A stretch of DNA of 64,000 bases from Pseudofabraea citricarpa (lineage: Eukaryota; Ascomycota; Leotiomycetes; Helotiales; Dermateaceae), in contig JAPWGK010000017.1 of the NCBI GenBank assembly GCA_029641185.1, positions 248,001 to 312,000 on the forward strand. Reading direction: 5' to 3'. A program made the position numbers and the translations under genes. This document shows, piece after piece, positions 22,341 to 34,180 of this stretch. The notes under the pieces were generated by a model. The model was not told where the DNA came from. It did not search any database and worked only from the letters and a program-made list of their open reading frames with translations. The first letter of the stretch is position 1. Each line of letters begins with the position of its first letter.

Positions 22341-23191
22341 TCGAGAGATCCACGGGAAATCAGTTGGCACCGAAAGAATTTCACAGCAAAGCTTAAGATA
22401 AGACATTAATATTAGATATAAGCATACTCTAATAACTTCATCGTATGAGATTTCATGGCTTTCATCTTTATTCGCAAAAGGCTCTACCAGGGGTTGAAAG
22501 ACAAGTAGATGGCCCAGATCCTGCTTCAAATGCTTGAAACCAACACAAATAAACGGTGCCCGGTTTTGCATTATTAATATGAATTCAATTGCATCCCCTT
22601 GCCAGGGTAAGGATGCTTTTTTGAGGGCGCAGAAGAAGTTACACTTATTGTCACAAGTTGTAATTACAACCAACTCTGGAGGAATAACCTGGCATCGTGG
22701 AGCCATACTCGACGAGTACTTATTGATAAACAAAACTCATTTCTATTTTCCTCCCGCCCCTCCCTTTCAATCAAAGTATATACTTTCTATATTTTCCCAT
22801 TCTTCTTATCTCTTGATTTTATATTATAAGAAAAGTGTGACTATAACGAAGTTAAATTTGACTCATAGGGTGGACTCAGTGCCAGTAGGCACGAGCTACC
22901 CTTATAACTTTAAGATGCCTTCTACGCACCTAGATTGCTTTTATCACACTCCATCTTCATCAAACCACCACCCGTTTCCTTGGTCCCCAGAGATTTGTGT
23001 GCAGACTTTGACACTGCTTTATTCATGCTCGAATATCAATCGATAGGACTACAAGTTGAACATAATCTTGTCGGCTGGCGTCAATCTGCATCGAAGCCAA
23101 CAGCATTATCTGGCATACAGATTGTGCGCACGCGGAACCTTGTATCGCGTGGCCTCTTGGACTGGAAAAGGCACGGGGCAGTTGTAGAGCA

Positions 23192-24041
23192 ATGGCAGCG
23201 CCTTTCCTTCAAATTGAGGGTTCTCCACCATTAAGCAGTACTGTTACAAACAGCATTGCCAATGCGAACAGCCATTCTAAAGCTATTACTGAAGTTATTC
23301 TGCCAGACCGCCAGGATGTTATTACTCGTTGCGAGCTGGAAGGCTGGAAGAAGAACGGGTTTGCATACAATGGCAAAATCTGGATTAAATACGGGGTTAA
23401 TGCTACAGAGGCCGAGGTGCAGCTCAAGAGTTTGCATACGAGCACGTCAACCAACAGATATTCCGTGTTCCAAAGATATACGATTGGTTCTCAGAGGGCA
23501 GTGTGACTTATATCATTATGGAGAAAGTCAATGGTATAACATATCAAGAGTACAGAAAACAACACCCCGATGACGAAGCAAGAGTCTTCGATGCTGTTGT
23601 TAAAGCCATCGCCATCTTTGGACATTTCCTATACCAGTTCAAGGCCCTATAGGTCGATTTCGAAATGGAATTCCGCGTGATCACTTTTTTTCAGATCGCG
23701 GTGCTGAGAGGACCTTTGAGACAGCGGCAGACCTACAAGAGTGGTGCAACGCGAAGTTGGTAGATAGACGGCCAGAGAGGGTAGATTTCGCATCTGAGTC
23801 TCTCGCGTTTTGTCATCTCGACCTCCATTCAGCTAATATTATTGTTTGTGGAGACAGTACTTTCTACATCATTGATTGGGGAATGTCTGGAGTCTACCCT
23901 CTGGTTTTAGAACATTACGCACTTCTTCATCAAGGCCGTTTCTCTTTTGCTTGTCGACTTAGATTAGCCCTCTTTAGTGGCACTACTTCAAACTTGAGGG
24001 CTATAGCCAAGGTAGGGCTTATAAATGGCCAGGGTGGTTGA
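23192..24041 (+). pseudogene. Broken kinase/APH-like phosphotransferase gene
   Basis: Three successive frames carry one protein. The first, from ATG 23192, runs to about 23418 (GSPPLSSTV, then DKIW-like NGKIWIKYG). The second, about 23419-23651, has FAYEHVNQQIFRVPKIYDWF and YIIMEKVNG and ends at an in-frame TAG. The third, from about 23649, has PIGRFRNGIPRDHFFSD, then the catalytic loop FCHLDLHSANII and IIDWGMSGVYP. The order and motifs match fungal aminoglycoside-phosphotransferase-like kinases (HxDxxxxN and DxG-type IIDW). At least two frame changes separate them, and neither junction has splice sites. The C-terminus is also short. I read it as an inactivated gene. Confidence 0.7.
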
Positions 24042-25240
24042 AAACGGCATGTATCCATAACAAAGCGAGGCATTACCTGGACCTTCGAAGATGAGTGTCT
24101 AATAATTCTTTGGCTTGGCCAATCCCGATCGTTATTGGCAAGTGGTTCCCCTGTATATAGGCTTGAGCTCTCGTGCTAGTGATGCGAGGGGGAAGAAGAA
24201 AACAAGCCTTGACACTGGCTTTTATTTTGCTATCTTTCTTTTGGAGACGTGGGCAGAGAACAATAGAAATCTCGCTAAGGCATAAAGAGTTTTTATTTTA
24301 GGATATAGCGTTACAACTCGAGAATTGGCGAGATCTCACTACTTTGTCTACTTAAAGCTACGTTCAAGTGTTTGCTAGCACTATTAAATATGTGAAAGCT
24401 CTCCTCTTCATGTCTTAATTGCCTATATTTAATGTAGCTAGTTATAATATCTGGTATAGTGGCTCGGACTCATACGAAATTGTTTAGCGTATATACCATA
24501 TACTAAACACCTAGTCAGCTATATTATCAGGAAATCCTTACAACTTATTCTAAGTGCTAAGCCTCAATAAAACACAATTCGTATAAAACAGTAAATCCAA
24601 TAATATTTGTAAGCGGAGTTAGGAATATGGTACCTCTAGTTCAGTGTATCGATAGTTTTTTCAATTAATAATATCATAGTTAAAGTATTAGATAAAGCCG
24701 TTTACAGAGAGTTTTTGTCGGTATAATATTTACCTCACCTGACCTGAGATAGCGAATGATCCCGTATGGAATATCTGCCTAGGCGCCTACTATAGCCATA
24801 TAGTCTGGGAATCCTTATAAATTCCCTTAATAGAAGGTGCTTCAACTGGCTTTCTGTATAATTCCTACAAGTGAAATCGTACATGGAGTTACGAGGCGAA
24901 AAACCTAGCCGACTACCTCTGAAAACAGGGTATATCGTCAAACATTTTATAATTATTTAGTTAATAGAAAAGCTTATACACCTTGATGGATCGCTGTTTA
25001 TACTTAGGTCACCTGGCCACTTCTCTAGGTAGCTTATTAGCTTACTTTCTACCGAAGGCCTATATATACTGGCCAACTGGCACCTCCAACTTAGAATAGA
25101 CCAGTTGGTTCTCGCTGTCAGAATCTCAGGAATACTCGAAAATACGATATACTGCGTTGAATCAGTCTCGAACACTTGGTAAGGAAGCAACAGAATTCCC
25201 GTCCAGATTTTCGAAATATCTAATAGGAGTTTTAGGGGAA

Positions 25241-25672
25241 ATGGAACCTGTTATACTTGGGCTCTTAATTGGTATCAGTGCCGTCCAGCTTCTTATCTTA
25301 GGGGTGGTCCTAAAGACACTCTTGAAGTTCCGCAAAATCGACGAGCTATTCGAAGAATCCGACCTCGAATCTAATATATCTGCCACAGAGAATGATGGGG
25401 AAGATCAGAACTTATCTCATGAGCAAAGGGTTGGTAAGGTCATCGAAGCTGCCGCAGCTGTTATAAACCACAAAGAGAATGTTCTACAGGAGGATAAAAT
25501 GACAGCAAGATGGCAACTCATTCTCGGAATTAGAGAAATATTAATACGTCACCCAGAGCGTGGAAAGGGATATTTCTATAGAAACTCGGGTCACCTCACT
25601 TTCCCCGAGTCCAGTCGTTTCGCTACGCTTGAAGCAGATATGAAGTGTCTTAGCCTCAGCAGGGGATCATAG
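25241..25672 (+). CDS. Orphan small membrane protein, 143 aa
   Basis: An open frame of 143 codons from ATG to TAG inside the AT-rich island. Residues about 4-26 are strongly hydrophobic (VILGLLIGISAVQLLILGVV). They are followed by Lys/Arg and a hydrophilic, partly acidic region (ELFEESDLESNIS), then a mixed helical part with VGKVIEAAAAVINHKEN. This suggests one membrane pass with a cytosolic tail, or an uncleaved signal anchor. The frame stays open well beyond its neighbours, which are full of stops. No family recognised, and it could be a 5' exon of something longer. Confidence 0.4.
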   Translation: MEPVILGLLIGISAVQLLILGVVLKTLLKFRKIDELFEESDLESNISATENDGEDQNLSHEQRVGKVIEAAAAVINHKENVLQEDKMTARWQLILGIREILIRHPERGKGYFYRNSGHLTFPESSRFATLEADMKCLSLSRGS

Positions 25673-25882
25673 GAAAAAAGTTTAGAAGGAAAGACGTCAC
25701 CATGTGGTTGCTGCGATAGAGAATACATACTTTTCTAGCCCATAATGTGCAATGCTAGCTAGCGGATAAGGAACATGTGAAGCAGCAAAGAAAGGCGACA
25801 ACTGCCTGACTTTTACACGCAAATTATTTCAACTGTCAGAGAGAGCTCAATGCTGACTTAGTTTGTGGATGGCAAGCTACAA

Positions 25883-25930
25883 GTAGGGAACGTCTATTCG
25901 GCATTGAACACCGTCTAACTGGTATTGAAA
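25883..25930 (+). repeat. Left terminal inverted repeat
   Basis: The reverse complement matches 26195-26242 at 41 of 48 positions. Confidence 0.75.
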
Positions 25931-26194
25931 ATCAGCTATCAATTTAACGTACTTTGAGATAAAAACTTATACCAGGAAGGTTAGGATTAGTAGTAAGGGT
26001 TAGAAGATTAGTATTAGGAGTTAGGATCAGTCCGGAGTTCAAGGGGACGGTAAAAATCCCCTTTTAAGTTATATATTATATTATATTTAGAGAATAAATA
26101 GAGAAGAATAAAGCTTTTGGGGAGAATTATTGGTACCTTAAAAGTAGAGAGGGTTCTAGTGGTTCCCGTAATATCAATTAACTAAGACCCCTGG

Positions 26195-26242
26195 TTTCAA
26201 TGCCGGTTAGATGGTGTTCAGTGCCGAATGGACGTTCCTCAC
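26195..26242 (-). repeat. Right terminal inverted repeat
   Basis: Partner of the arm at 25883-25930. It keeps G or C at most of the positions where the left arm has A or T. Confidence 0.75.
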
Positions 26243-26658
26243 AAGCAACGCGGTCGCTTCACTTGAGTTCTATCGCTAGATCCTCCTTCCTTCTTTCCTG
26301 ATCGCCAACAACCGCATAAAACGGCGGAGGATATACATCTAACTCAACAAAGAAGATTCCTCTTTCTTTCCTAGTGCCCAGAAAAGATCTGTGCCAATAC
26401 AAATCCGAGTGTCTTCTTACGAACAAGTTCAGACACTAAGTCGCAATTCTCAAGTTTAGAACTTCTTTCAACGAAATTCAAGTTGGTTTGTCCCCGTTTA
26501 TTCAATACCAATCTACACCCACATCCTCCTAGATCTCTCCATTCAACCCTTACTAGGCAGTGGAGACGTTTTACTGATAAATACAGCACTCAAATCACTC
26601 ACACGTATCAAAGCCACTCACTCGCCTTCAAGCCAAACACCGCCAAAAATTGATCAAG

Positions 26659-27883
26659 ATGTCTTCTGTAAGTAGCTATCACCATCACACAGCTCTAATC
26701 GACTGACCTCACAAAAGCAGGATTTCATCGTAGAAATCGATCCAGATGGTGATCTTCTGGTCACTGTGACGGAAGATAACTGGGGTGTGCCGCAGGACCA
26801 GGCCCAACTTACAATGAGAGTCTCCCGCCAGATCTTGATTGACAACTCCGATTACTTCAAGATCATGCTCGCTGGAAGTTTCAGAGAAGCTAACATGACC
26901 GAGGTCAAGCTTGAAGAGGATACACTTGCAAGTGTCGAGCTCTGGTTCCGCGGTTTGCATGGAGCACTCAACGAAGCCTGCTATACGATGTCGGTTGCCC
27001 AAGTTTGGGAGGTCATGCAAGTTTCGCAGAAGTACTTCCTTCCTGTCCAAAAATTAGAAACCTGGTTTGAAAAGTGGTACGAGCGTATCAATATCAGAGC
27101 ATATGACATGGAGGAGTTAACGGCATTGCTGCTACCTTGCCAGGCCTTCAACCATGCCCAAGGCTTCGCAAAGATATCTACTAGACTAGCTCGCCATTCC
27201 AAGGGAATCATCAAGGAGGTGAACCCCAGCCAGTGCAAAGGTCTGAACATCGAGAAGCGTATCATTGGTAAGCAAGCTCATCAGTCAGTGCGTTTAAGTG
27301 CTTGCTAACTCTGCCATCCTAAGACAGCATTAACCAGGCAAGAACGAGCATTAGACGATCAATTGAAGCCGGTCTGCTGAACATCCTCCCTGTAAGCTGC
27401 CCCGGCTGCAAGGAAAAGGCTCGATGTCAATCCATCTATATTGATGAATTATCCCAAACCGGAGTCTGGCCAATTGGAGACACTAAAAAGTCTAACAACG
27501 ACATTCTCGAAAGCAACAAGATGCTAAACTGGAACTGCGAGATCCCGGAAGGAGCATGCAGATGGTGCAAACAAATGTTGGAGGGGAAATCTGTTGTAAC
27601 GGTGCGCGAGAGCATGAAGAAGTACTGGCATGGATTGTGTTTGGATTGCATGGATCGCTCCGGTATTAAGACTGGCAAGGTAGACTGGGATTTCTGGCAT
27701 TATGCTTCCACGAAGGAGTGGGGTCAGCTCTGCCGTCTCAAACATTCCAGAAACTCGTGGTACTTCTCGTACATGGGTCGTCTCGAGGAGATGACAGCCT
27801 GGGAGAGAAAGAATTCTGCTGCTCGACAGGCCAAGAGATCTGCACAGCTAACTGCCGAAGCAGAAGAAGCCGATGAGGAATGA
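26659..27883 (+). CDS. BTB/POZ-domain protein with C-terminal cysteine clusters
   Basis: Exon 1 is 9 nt (26659..26667, encoding MSS). Exon 2 is 26721..27267 and exon 3 is 27324..27883, for 371 residues in total. The N-terminal half has a BTB-like core (VSRQILIDNSDYFKIML, then EVKLEEDTLASVELWFRGLHG), which usually mediates dimerisation or cullin-3 binding. The C-terminal half carries CPGCKEKARC, then CRWCKQML and CLDCMD, which could bind zinc. The tail is basic and then acidic. Fungal BTB proteins of this kind are common and poorly characterised. I do not assign a target. It borders the AT-rich island. Confidence 0.83.
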
Positions 27884-28929
27884 AGTAACACTGCACCAGT
27901 CAATACTGCACCAGTCTCAGTTCTCAACACTATTACTTGAACTTGGTGGTTTACCTGGTGGCTAGGTAGACTTTCACGTCTTCATACATTCCTAGTCTTC
28001 TTCTTCCAATCTCCAATAAGATCGAAACGAGGGAATTCTTTTCTGTACATTAGAGATGCACCGCAGGTACAACAGTAATGGCAGAATCGAACATAAAAGA
28101 AGTCTACTTGGACTTGTGACTCAACCAATACTGCCCAAATATCTTGGAGAGCACTAACTACTTAATTTGCCAAAATCCTTGACCAGATGACAATGCCCTA
28201 AAAGCAGTAAAATGAAACCTTCAACATCAGTGAAGGACTTTGATTGGCAGCTAGAGAAGATTTAGCACTCTTTTAGAAGTTACAGCAGTTCAAAAGCAAT
28301 TAACTACAAAGTGTATGATAATTTAAAAGCATATAACAGACGAAAGACAGTAGTAACTAACTGTATCTACAAGGATTTCCACAGATAGATACAACTAATA
28401 TTCTTTGCCTCGATATAGTAATTGAGAAGGATTAGAACACTTGTCGAGATACCATCCCAAAAAGGGCTTCATTCGAGGTTCGCAAATCCCTAAAGAAATT
28501 CCAATACATACTACGATTGTGCTATCTCGATACTTATCTGATGAGCCAAGTAGTACCGGTACACTAACATAATATAGCTACGTTTCCACAACTTTTACTC
28601 ACGGCCTACTCATACTGCAGGAGTTAGCCAGTCTTCGTAGACTGGATGTGCACTCGTCTTGAGTAAAAGTATGTTATGTTATGATCAGATATTTTGCTCA
28701 AATAGTAGTCAACAATAGACCCTTGAATTTACATCTTTGATCTTAACTCATGCTTGGGATTTTGTTTTCCGGCTTCTCAAGAAAGAAACCCTGCGCCATA
28801 ATGCGCCCTCACAAACGCCACGTCAAGTCATATGGATTATAACGACGCCCATAACGCCACCGGCCCAAGAAATTATCCCATAAAATGCTAGTATTATTCG
28901 TACACGCCCTCAACCCCATCCAGATCATT
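27884..28929. other. Intergenic 27884-28929
   Basis: Convergent 3' flanks of the BTB gene and CTK1. Moderately AT-rich. No ORF of note and no RNA gene recognised. Confidence 0.5.
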
Positions 28930-31900
28930 TCATCGTTGAACAGGCAGACCTTCGGTGACAGAGTCAGATGCAGGATGCGGAGCCATCACCCGTTTGACAC
29001 TCGGTTCTAACGAATCACCTTCTGCTGGTCTTTTCTTCTCTTTATCAGCATGTTCTTTGGCGGCCGCGGACTTCTGCGCTTGTCGACGAGCTTCTTTGTC
29101 TTTGCGTTCGTTCTCTTTGCGGAGAGCCTTCGATTCGAACTCGTGCCAGTCACCTTCTAGTGCTGAGAGCCTATAGAGTGTTAGTAATGAGAGAGTAGTT
29201 ATGATGGACAGTAGGTAATACTTACTCTATCGCTTGCTTGGGAGCTGGCAACTCCGTAGTGAAGTATGGATGCTCGAGAACATCAGCAGCAGATGGTCGC
29301 TTTGCCGGATCATATTGAAACATGGCTTCGAGAAGTTCGTATGCTGCAGGCGTGAGCCTCTCCTTGTACTTCTCGGCGAAACAGTTTACTCTTCGGACAG
29401 TTGGCCGCAACAACTCAAACCACTGTGTATCAACAAGGCCAGGCCACTCCTTTTTGTTTGGGGTCCCTAAGATCGCATATATCTTTTCGAGTTGACTGAT
29501 TTCGCCCCCATCGCCTGGGAAAATAGCATGTCGCGTAAAGATTTCGACGAGAACGCATGCTGCGCTCCATATGTCGACTTCTGGGCCGTATTGCGTCTCT
29601 CCAAGCAGTAACTCTGGCGAACGATACCAGATAGTAATGACTCGATTAGTGTAGTCCAACTTGTGACGTTTCTGGTAAAATCGTGCCAAACCGAAGTCTG
29701 CAATTTTCAACTGTCCCTCGTTACTAACTAGAATATTGGCAGCTTTTATGTCTCGATGGAGGACACTGCGTTTGTGGAGATATTCAAGACCCTCGAACAG
29801 CTGCTTCGCAAGATGCTTCTTGTGTGCTGCTTCAAGCTTGAAAGTCGGATGATTGAGTAATCCAGTAAGATCATGGGACAGATATTCGAAGACCATAAAG
29901 CAATCGTTCTTTTCAACCATAACCTCTTTCATTTTGACAATGTTGGGATGCTTGAGGGATTGAAGTAGTTTGATCTCTCGCACTGCCGTGACTGGAAAGC
30001 CATCTCGTTCACCTTCCATTCGAATCTTCTTCAGCGCAACCAGGTCTTTCACATATACGTGCACCGCTTTGAAGACCTTGCCATAAGTACCTGAACCTAC
30101 GACAGATTCGTTACCAGGTTTTCGGTAGTAAACAGAATCAGATTTCTTGAAGTCTTCAGAAAGTTCTGGTCTGGCTTTCATTCGCTTCATCACCTTTTTA
30201 ACCATGCGAGTTGTAGCAGGTGAGGCTGGTTCCCGGAAGTCCTGACGCCTTGAGGACGCAGGCTCAGTAGGGACACTTCGCTGAAAAGCAGGAGCCCGAG
30301 GACGCTCAGGGCTCAGCTGAACGCTGGGCCTTGTGGGACCCGCACTTAGCTTTGAGGATATCTCAGGTTTGGGCGGCGTGGGCGTTGCTTTGGATGAAGC
30401 TTTGAATGCAAAGCTAAATCTGTTTGGATTTTGGTTCTGTTGATTCTGTGGCCCTGTTGGAACAGGTCGGGTAGGCGGTGGCATTTTGTCCTCGTCGTTC
30501 TTCTTACTAATATCCTCAACCTGGTGTTCCTTAGATGGCCTAAAGATATCTTCCCCGTCATCTTCAGGCTCTTCCGGAGGTTGATGTTGAGGCGTGGAAG
30601 GGTTGGTAGGATTACTTGGTGGTTGTTGGTATTGCGGTGGAGATGCATGTTGAGGAGTCACACTCCCAGAATGCTGCCCCCGACCGGCACCTTGATTTCC
30701 ACTGGCGCTCCAATGTAAGTTTTGAAAGTGTCCGCCCCGACCGCCACGATAGTCACCTCTGCTACCACGTGAGTTGAAATGATTGCCTCTGAAGCCTCGT
30801 TGGTTGCCTCGATAGTTTTGTTGCGGATAGGAGTGATGCATTGGTCCTGTTGGAGGGGCTTGATATGGAGGTGATTGAGCATGGTTATTGTAATAGTGTC
30901 CTTGAGGACCATTTGGAGGAGAATAACCCGGCTGCTGGTAATTTTGAGGATATTGCCTAAAATTTCATTAGTCTCAATATCGACCAAAGGCAGAGTAGTA
31001 CATACGGCTGAGGAGAGTACTGCTGGTGTTGACTTCCCCAATTGCCTGCGTATGGAGATTGGCCTTGAGGTGAGCCGTGATTGGAATGGGGTGTTATGTG
31101 TTGTGGTGATTGTGAATATCGTGGATCTCCCTGCGGGCCTTGATTGAATTGAGGCTTCAGCGGGAATGCCGCCTGCATGGGATTAGGATTGTAATTCTGC
31201 TGTCCCCCATAGTAACCTCTGCCAGACATCTTGACCTCGACAGAGTTTGCGCCAGAAGCAGTAGCTAATGGTTTACCCCCGGATGATCGAGGGCGCTTGG
31301 GACCTGAATGATAATCTTCTCTTGGTTCTCTTTCTCGCCTTGGAGAAAAAGCTCGTGGTCCACGCGGTTCTCTTGGAGCAGGAGAACTAGGACGTGACCG
31401 ATGTGGGCTGAAGCGACGACGCTCAGTCGAGTAATAACCACGATCCTCCTTATCGAAGCGTCCCCTCTTCTCTTCTCGGTCTCTTGATCTACTATAAGGA
31501 GCTGGTTCTCGATGTTTATGTGGTCGTTCCGAGTTCCGGCGAGGTGAGCTGTCTCGTTTCTCAGAGCTTGTTTCACCTGCAACAATGGAATTACGGCGTG
31601 AAGGCTGGATTGTTTCTCGTGGTGGAGAGATAGAGCGTCTTCGGTCAGGGGTCTCTGACTCTGTCTGACTCTTTCTTCGACTGTCGATGCGACTCTCGGT
31701 ACGACGCTCAGGTCCTCCACGATCACGCGAACGTTTCCTTGGAGGAAATGGCGAAGCGTCTCGTACTCTACGATCTCGGTCCTGCTTCAGTGAAGAAGAT
31801 GATGGTTTCTCTGGGCGTGAGGGACTGCGGAATGAGCTTCGCCTTGATTTTTTGTGATGACTCCGAATTGGAGACGGACTCCGGCTCTTTCGACGTTTGC

Positions 31901-32291
31901 TAGATGATGGCGAGTGATGGGTGCTGCGTTTTCTTTCCTTCTCAGAGCCTCTTGTGTCCAGTAATTCCCTGCCTCGATTCCTCTCGCGCGTATCCTCACG
32001 GTCTCGATAGCCTCTTGCAGGCGATCTCGATCTGCGTCTGCGGTCCTGGCTTCGTTCACGCGGTCTATCGTGTCTGGAGTACGACAGCGACTTCCCTCCA
32101 CGGTCAAGTGGTTTCTCTTCCTCAGGGCGGCGTGGTCCTGGTGATCGCGATCTTCTTGAGCGTCCTACTCCACGGTCTGCTCTACCTCGTTCTCTTCGGT
32201 CGTCACCGTGGCTCCAGCTTTCTTTCATTGCGACATATCGCGTGGAAGATCGCGGGAAGGGTGGATGGGGATGAGGAAAACGAGGAGCCAT
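28930..32291 (-). CDS. ctk1: RNA polymerase II CTD kinase CTK1 (CDK12/CRK7-like)
   Basis: Exons 32291..31006, 30956..29226 and 29170..28930 give 1085 residues. Residues 1 to about 370 are rich in Arg-Ser, Arg-Glu and Arg-Asp. Gln/Pro/Gly-rich and RGG-like stretches follow. The kinase domain spans about 705-997: glycine loop GSGTYGKV, ATP Lys in VALKK (about 738), KLLQ helix, catalytic HRDIKAAN (Asp about 831), DFG (about 849) and T-loop YTNRVITIWYRSPE (Thr about 865). The GERDGFPVTAVREIK helix and VMVEKNDCFMVFEY place it with Ctk1 rather than Bur1. It phosphorylates Ser2 of the Pol II tail with a cyclin (Ctk2). The start at 32291 is the first ATG in frame. The last exon adds SALEGDWHEFESKALRKE and a charged tail. 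Confidence 0.94.
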
Positions 32292-34180
32292 CGCAGCTAT
32301 CCCAGCCTGGCTGCCACTGAAGGTCCTGATGGTTGGCGCTAGTTTAGCGAAGAGCAAAGCCCGATCTCCGATATGTGTTGGTGATGATGTGATAAGCTGA
32401 GGAAGAATCCAGGTGCAAGTTGAAAACCAGCGTGTTGTGGTGGTGAGAGCAGTTGATGCAGCAGGTTGTGTTGTGTGGTGTAAAAGGTGTTTTTGCCAGA
32501 GACACGGTGCTGGTAGTTGAGCGCTGGTGTCGAGGTCAAAACCGCCCTCGTGCTTCCTGTGCGGCTCAAAGGCGCGCTCCCAAAATTACCCGAGTTTATA
32601 TCCCAACGTACAGTAGTACTTTTCATTCAGAAGTCACGCAAGAGATTCACAATATCTACGATGTGCAAGAGCCTTGCAAATAGCGCCAGAGTAGAGCCAG
32701 AAAAGCATGCCCCTCATCCACCTCTTCCTGTTTTCATGCAGCATACCCTGGCTGGGTTGGGTGGCGGATACCTTCCCAGGGACCCAAAAACACCTGCTCC
32801 ATCAGATATGACCACAACATGCGTTTGATCAGGGCGTTTTGTCTCCAACCGCACTATTTGGACGCTTTGAAAGTCCATGTGATGCCCAAAAATATATCAA
32901 GGTCGTGATGAATGGTGCTGCACGGACGGAGCTTCTTGCTGACAACATGAGAACTTGGGGAGCTTGGGAGAATCAACTGAGCAAGAGTTAAATTCGTAGG
33001 TCGTGGTTCCGCACTGCTGCATGTAAATCAAGTTTTGATTCTTCCTGGAGATGAAGACAAGGTAACAGGCTGTCTTGCGCAAGCGGCCATTTACCTCAAA
33101 CCAGAGAGATGCTGGATTTGTGCAGGACCGACTTGATGACATGACTTGCACCTGCGCACATTCATCATGCTGGGAAGATTTTGGTTCCATTGCGTCGAGT
33201 AGAAGAGGCCCGGAAGCATATGTTGGCACGAAGCGCAACAGGTAGACAAGGTGATCAAAGTGTAGAGCTTTCATACCTCATGTAGCACAAAAGGGCTGAA
33301 GGCACAGCACCAGCAGATCTGGTTTTTGCGACGCTCATTCCGGTGACCATTCATATTTCCAGACGCTCGATCATATTCCAAGTAGCCTCCCAGTCCAGCA
33401 TATAACTAGTTGCTGGCTTTGATGTAAGGTAATGATGAAATAGACGAACATCGAAAAGGAATCCAGGCCTGAGAGCGCTGGGTTGAGGGAGTGCCGGCGA
33501 TAGAGCCTAGGCTGTAGTTCTCCTCGATTTCAAGCCATAATTATCCGTCCTCCTGCAGTTCTATTCTGCGACGTCCATGTATGTGGTTGACCATTACGAG
33601 AATCACATTCCGTTGTGAGTTCGATCATGCTGGGCGACCGTGTTCCGTTCAGCACCTTGATATTGCATGGCGCTTCGATATAGACCTAGGGATGTATTTT
33701 TCTGTAAATATAGGAAGCCATCTGCGGGCCTCGTGCGGGATGTCTATCTGTTCTGTCAGGCAACCACATGGTGATTTATGTTTTGGAGTGATGTTGTGGT
33801 GAGGTTACAGATGAATGTTGTTTGCTTAGCGTTCTCAGATCTACGCTTGTGTCATGTCTCACGTGATATCATGTCTTGGCAAATCAGGTGCTGCTGTCAT
33901 GTTATCGCGCTGTTGATGTCGGCTTACTTTCTCATGGCAGTCGATGGATTTTATTAATTATAAGAAGCGAGGCTGTTCATATTCACAGTCGTTTCAAAGT
34001 AGGTAACATAGGTTTTGAATGACATAATTTTTTGCTAACAGAGAGACGAGTTTCCACGAAGGTGATAAGACGAGGTGATAAGACGAATTGAGGTAGGAAG
34101 TGGTTGAAGAGCACGACCATGTTGGATTTGTGGAATACTACTGTGAGTCTAATATTTAGCTCTATCGACTTCATAGTATT
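32292..34180. other. Intergenic 32292-34180
   Basis: Promoter of CTK1 and 3' flank of the F-box-like gene. A minus-strand ORF of 125 codons (33274..32897) starts with ATG but has no signal peptide, domain or splice partner. I leave it uncalled. No repeats of note. Confidence 0.5.

Larger units (their letters stand above)
25883..26242. mobile_element. 360-bp element with 48-bp terminal inverted repeats
   Basis: The arms at 25883-25930 and 26195-26242 are reverse complements over 48 bases with 7 differences by hand count. All seven are transitions. The interior is AT-rich and has no ORF. Size and structure fit a MITE-like non-autonomous DNA transposon. I could not identify a clear target-site duplication. 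Confidence 0.65.
21046..26658. other. AT-rich gene-poor island with decayed sequence
   Basis: About 5.6 kb between tRNA-Asp and the BTB gene. Much of it (about 21250-22100, 24250-25160, 25900-26160) is visibly AT-rich, with many TATA/ATTA strings and frequent stops in all frames. Within it are a frameshifted kinase-like gene, a coding-like fragment, one orphan membrane ORF and a terminal-inverted-repeat element, each listed separately. This looks like repeat-induced point mutation or long decay of inserted DNA. I did not compute base composition. Confidence 0.65.

Noticed and set aside
25966..26031. TTAGGG-like run (TTAGGATTAG..AGGGTTAGAAG) as an interstitial telomere
   Set aside because: Only a few degenerate units inside the AT-rich element; no perfect tandem TTAGGG array.
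31265..32107. Other-frame minus-strand ORFs over the CTK1 head
   Set aside because: Artefacts of Arg/Ser codon repeats; the main frame joins the kinase exactly in phase.
32897..33274. 125-codon minus-strand ORF in the CTK1 upstream region
   Set aside because: Starts with ATG but has no signal peptide, domain, splice evidence or neighbour logic; not strong enough to call.
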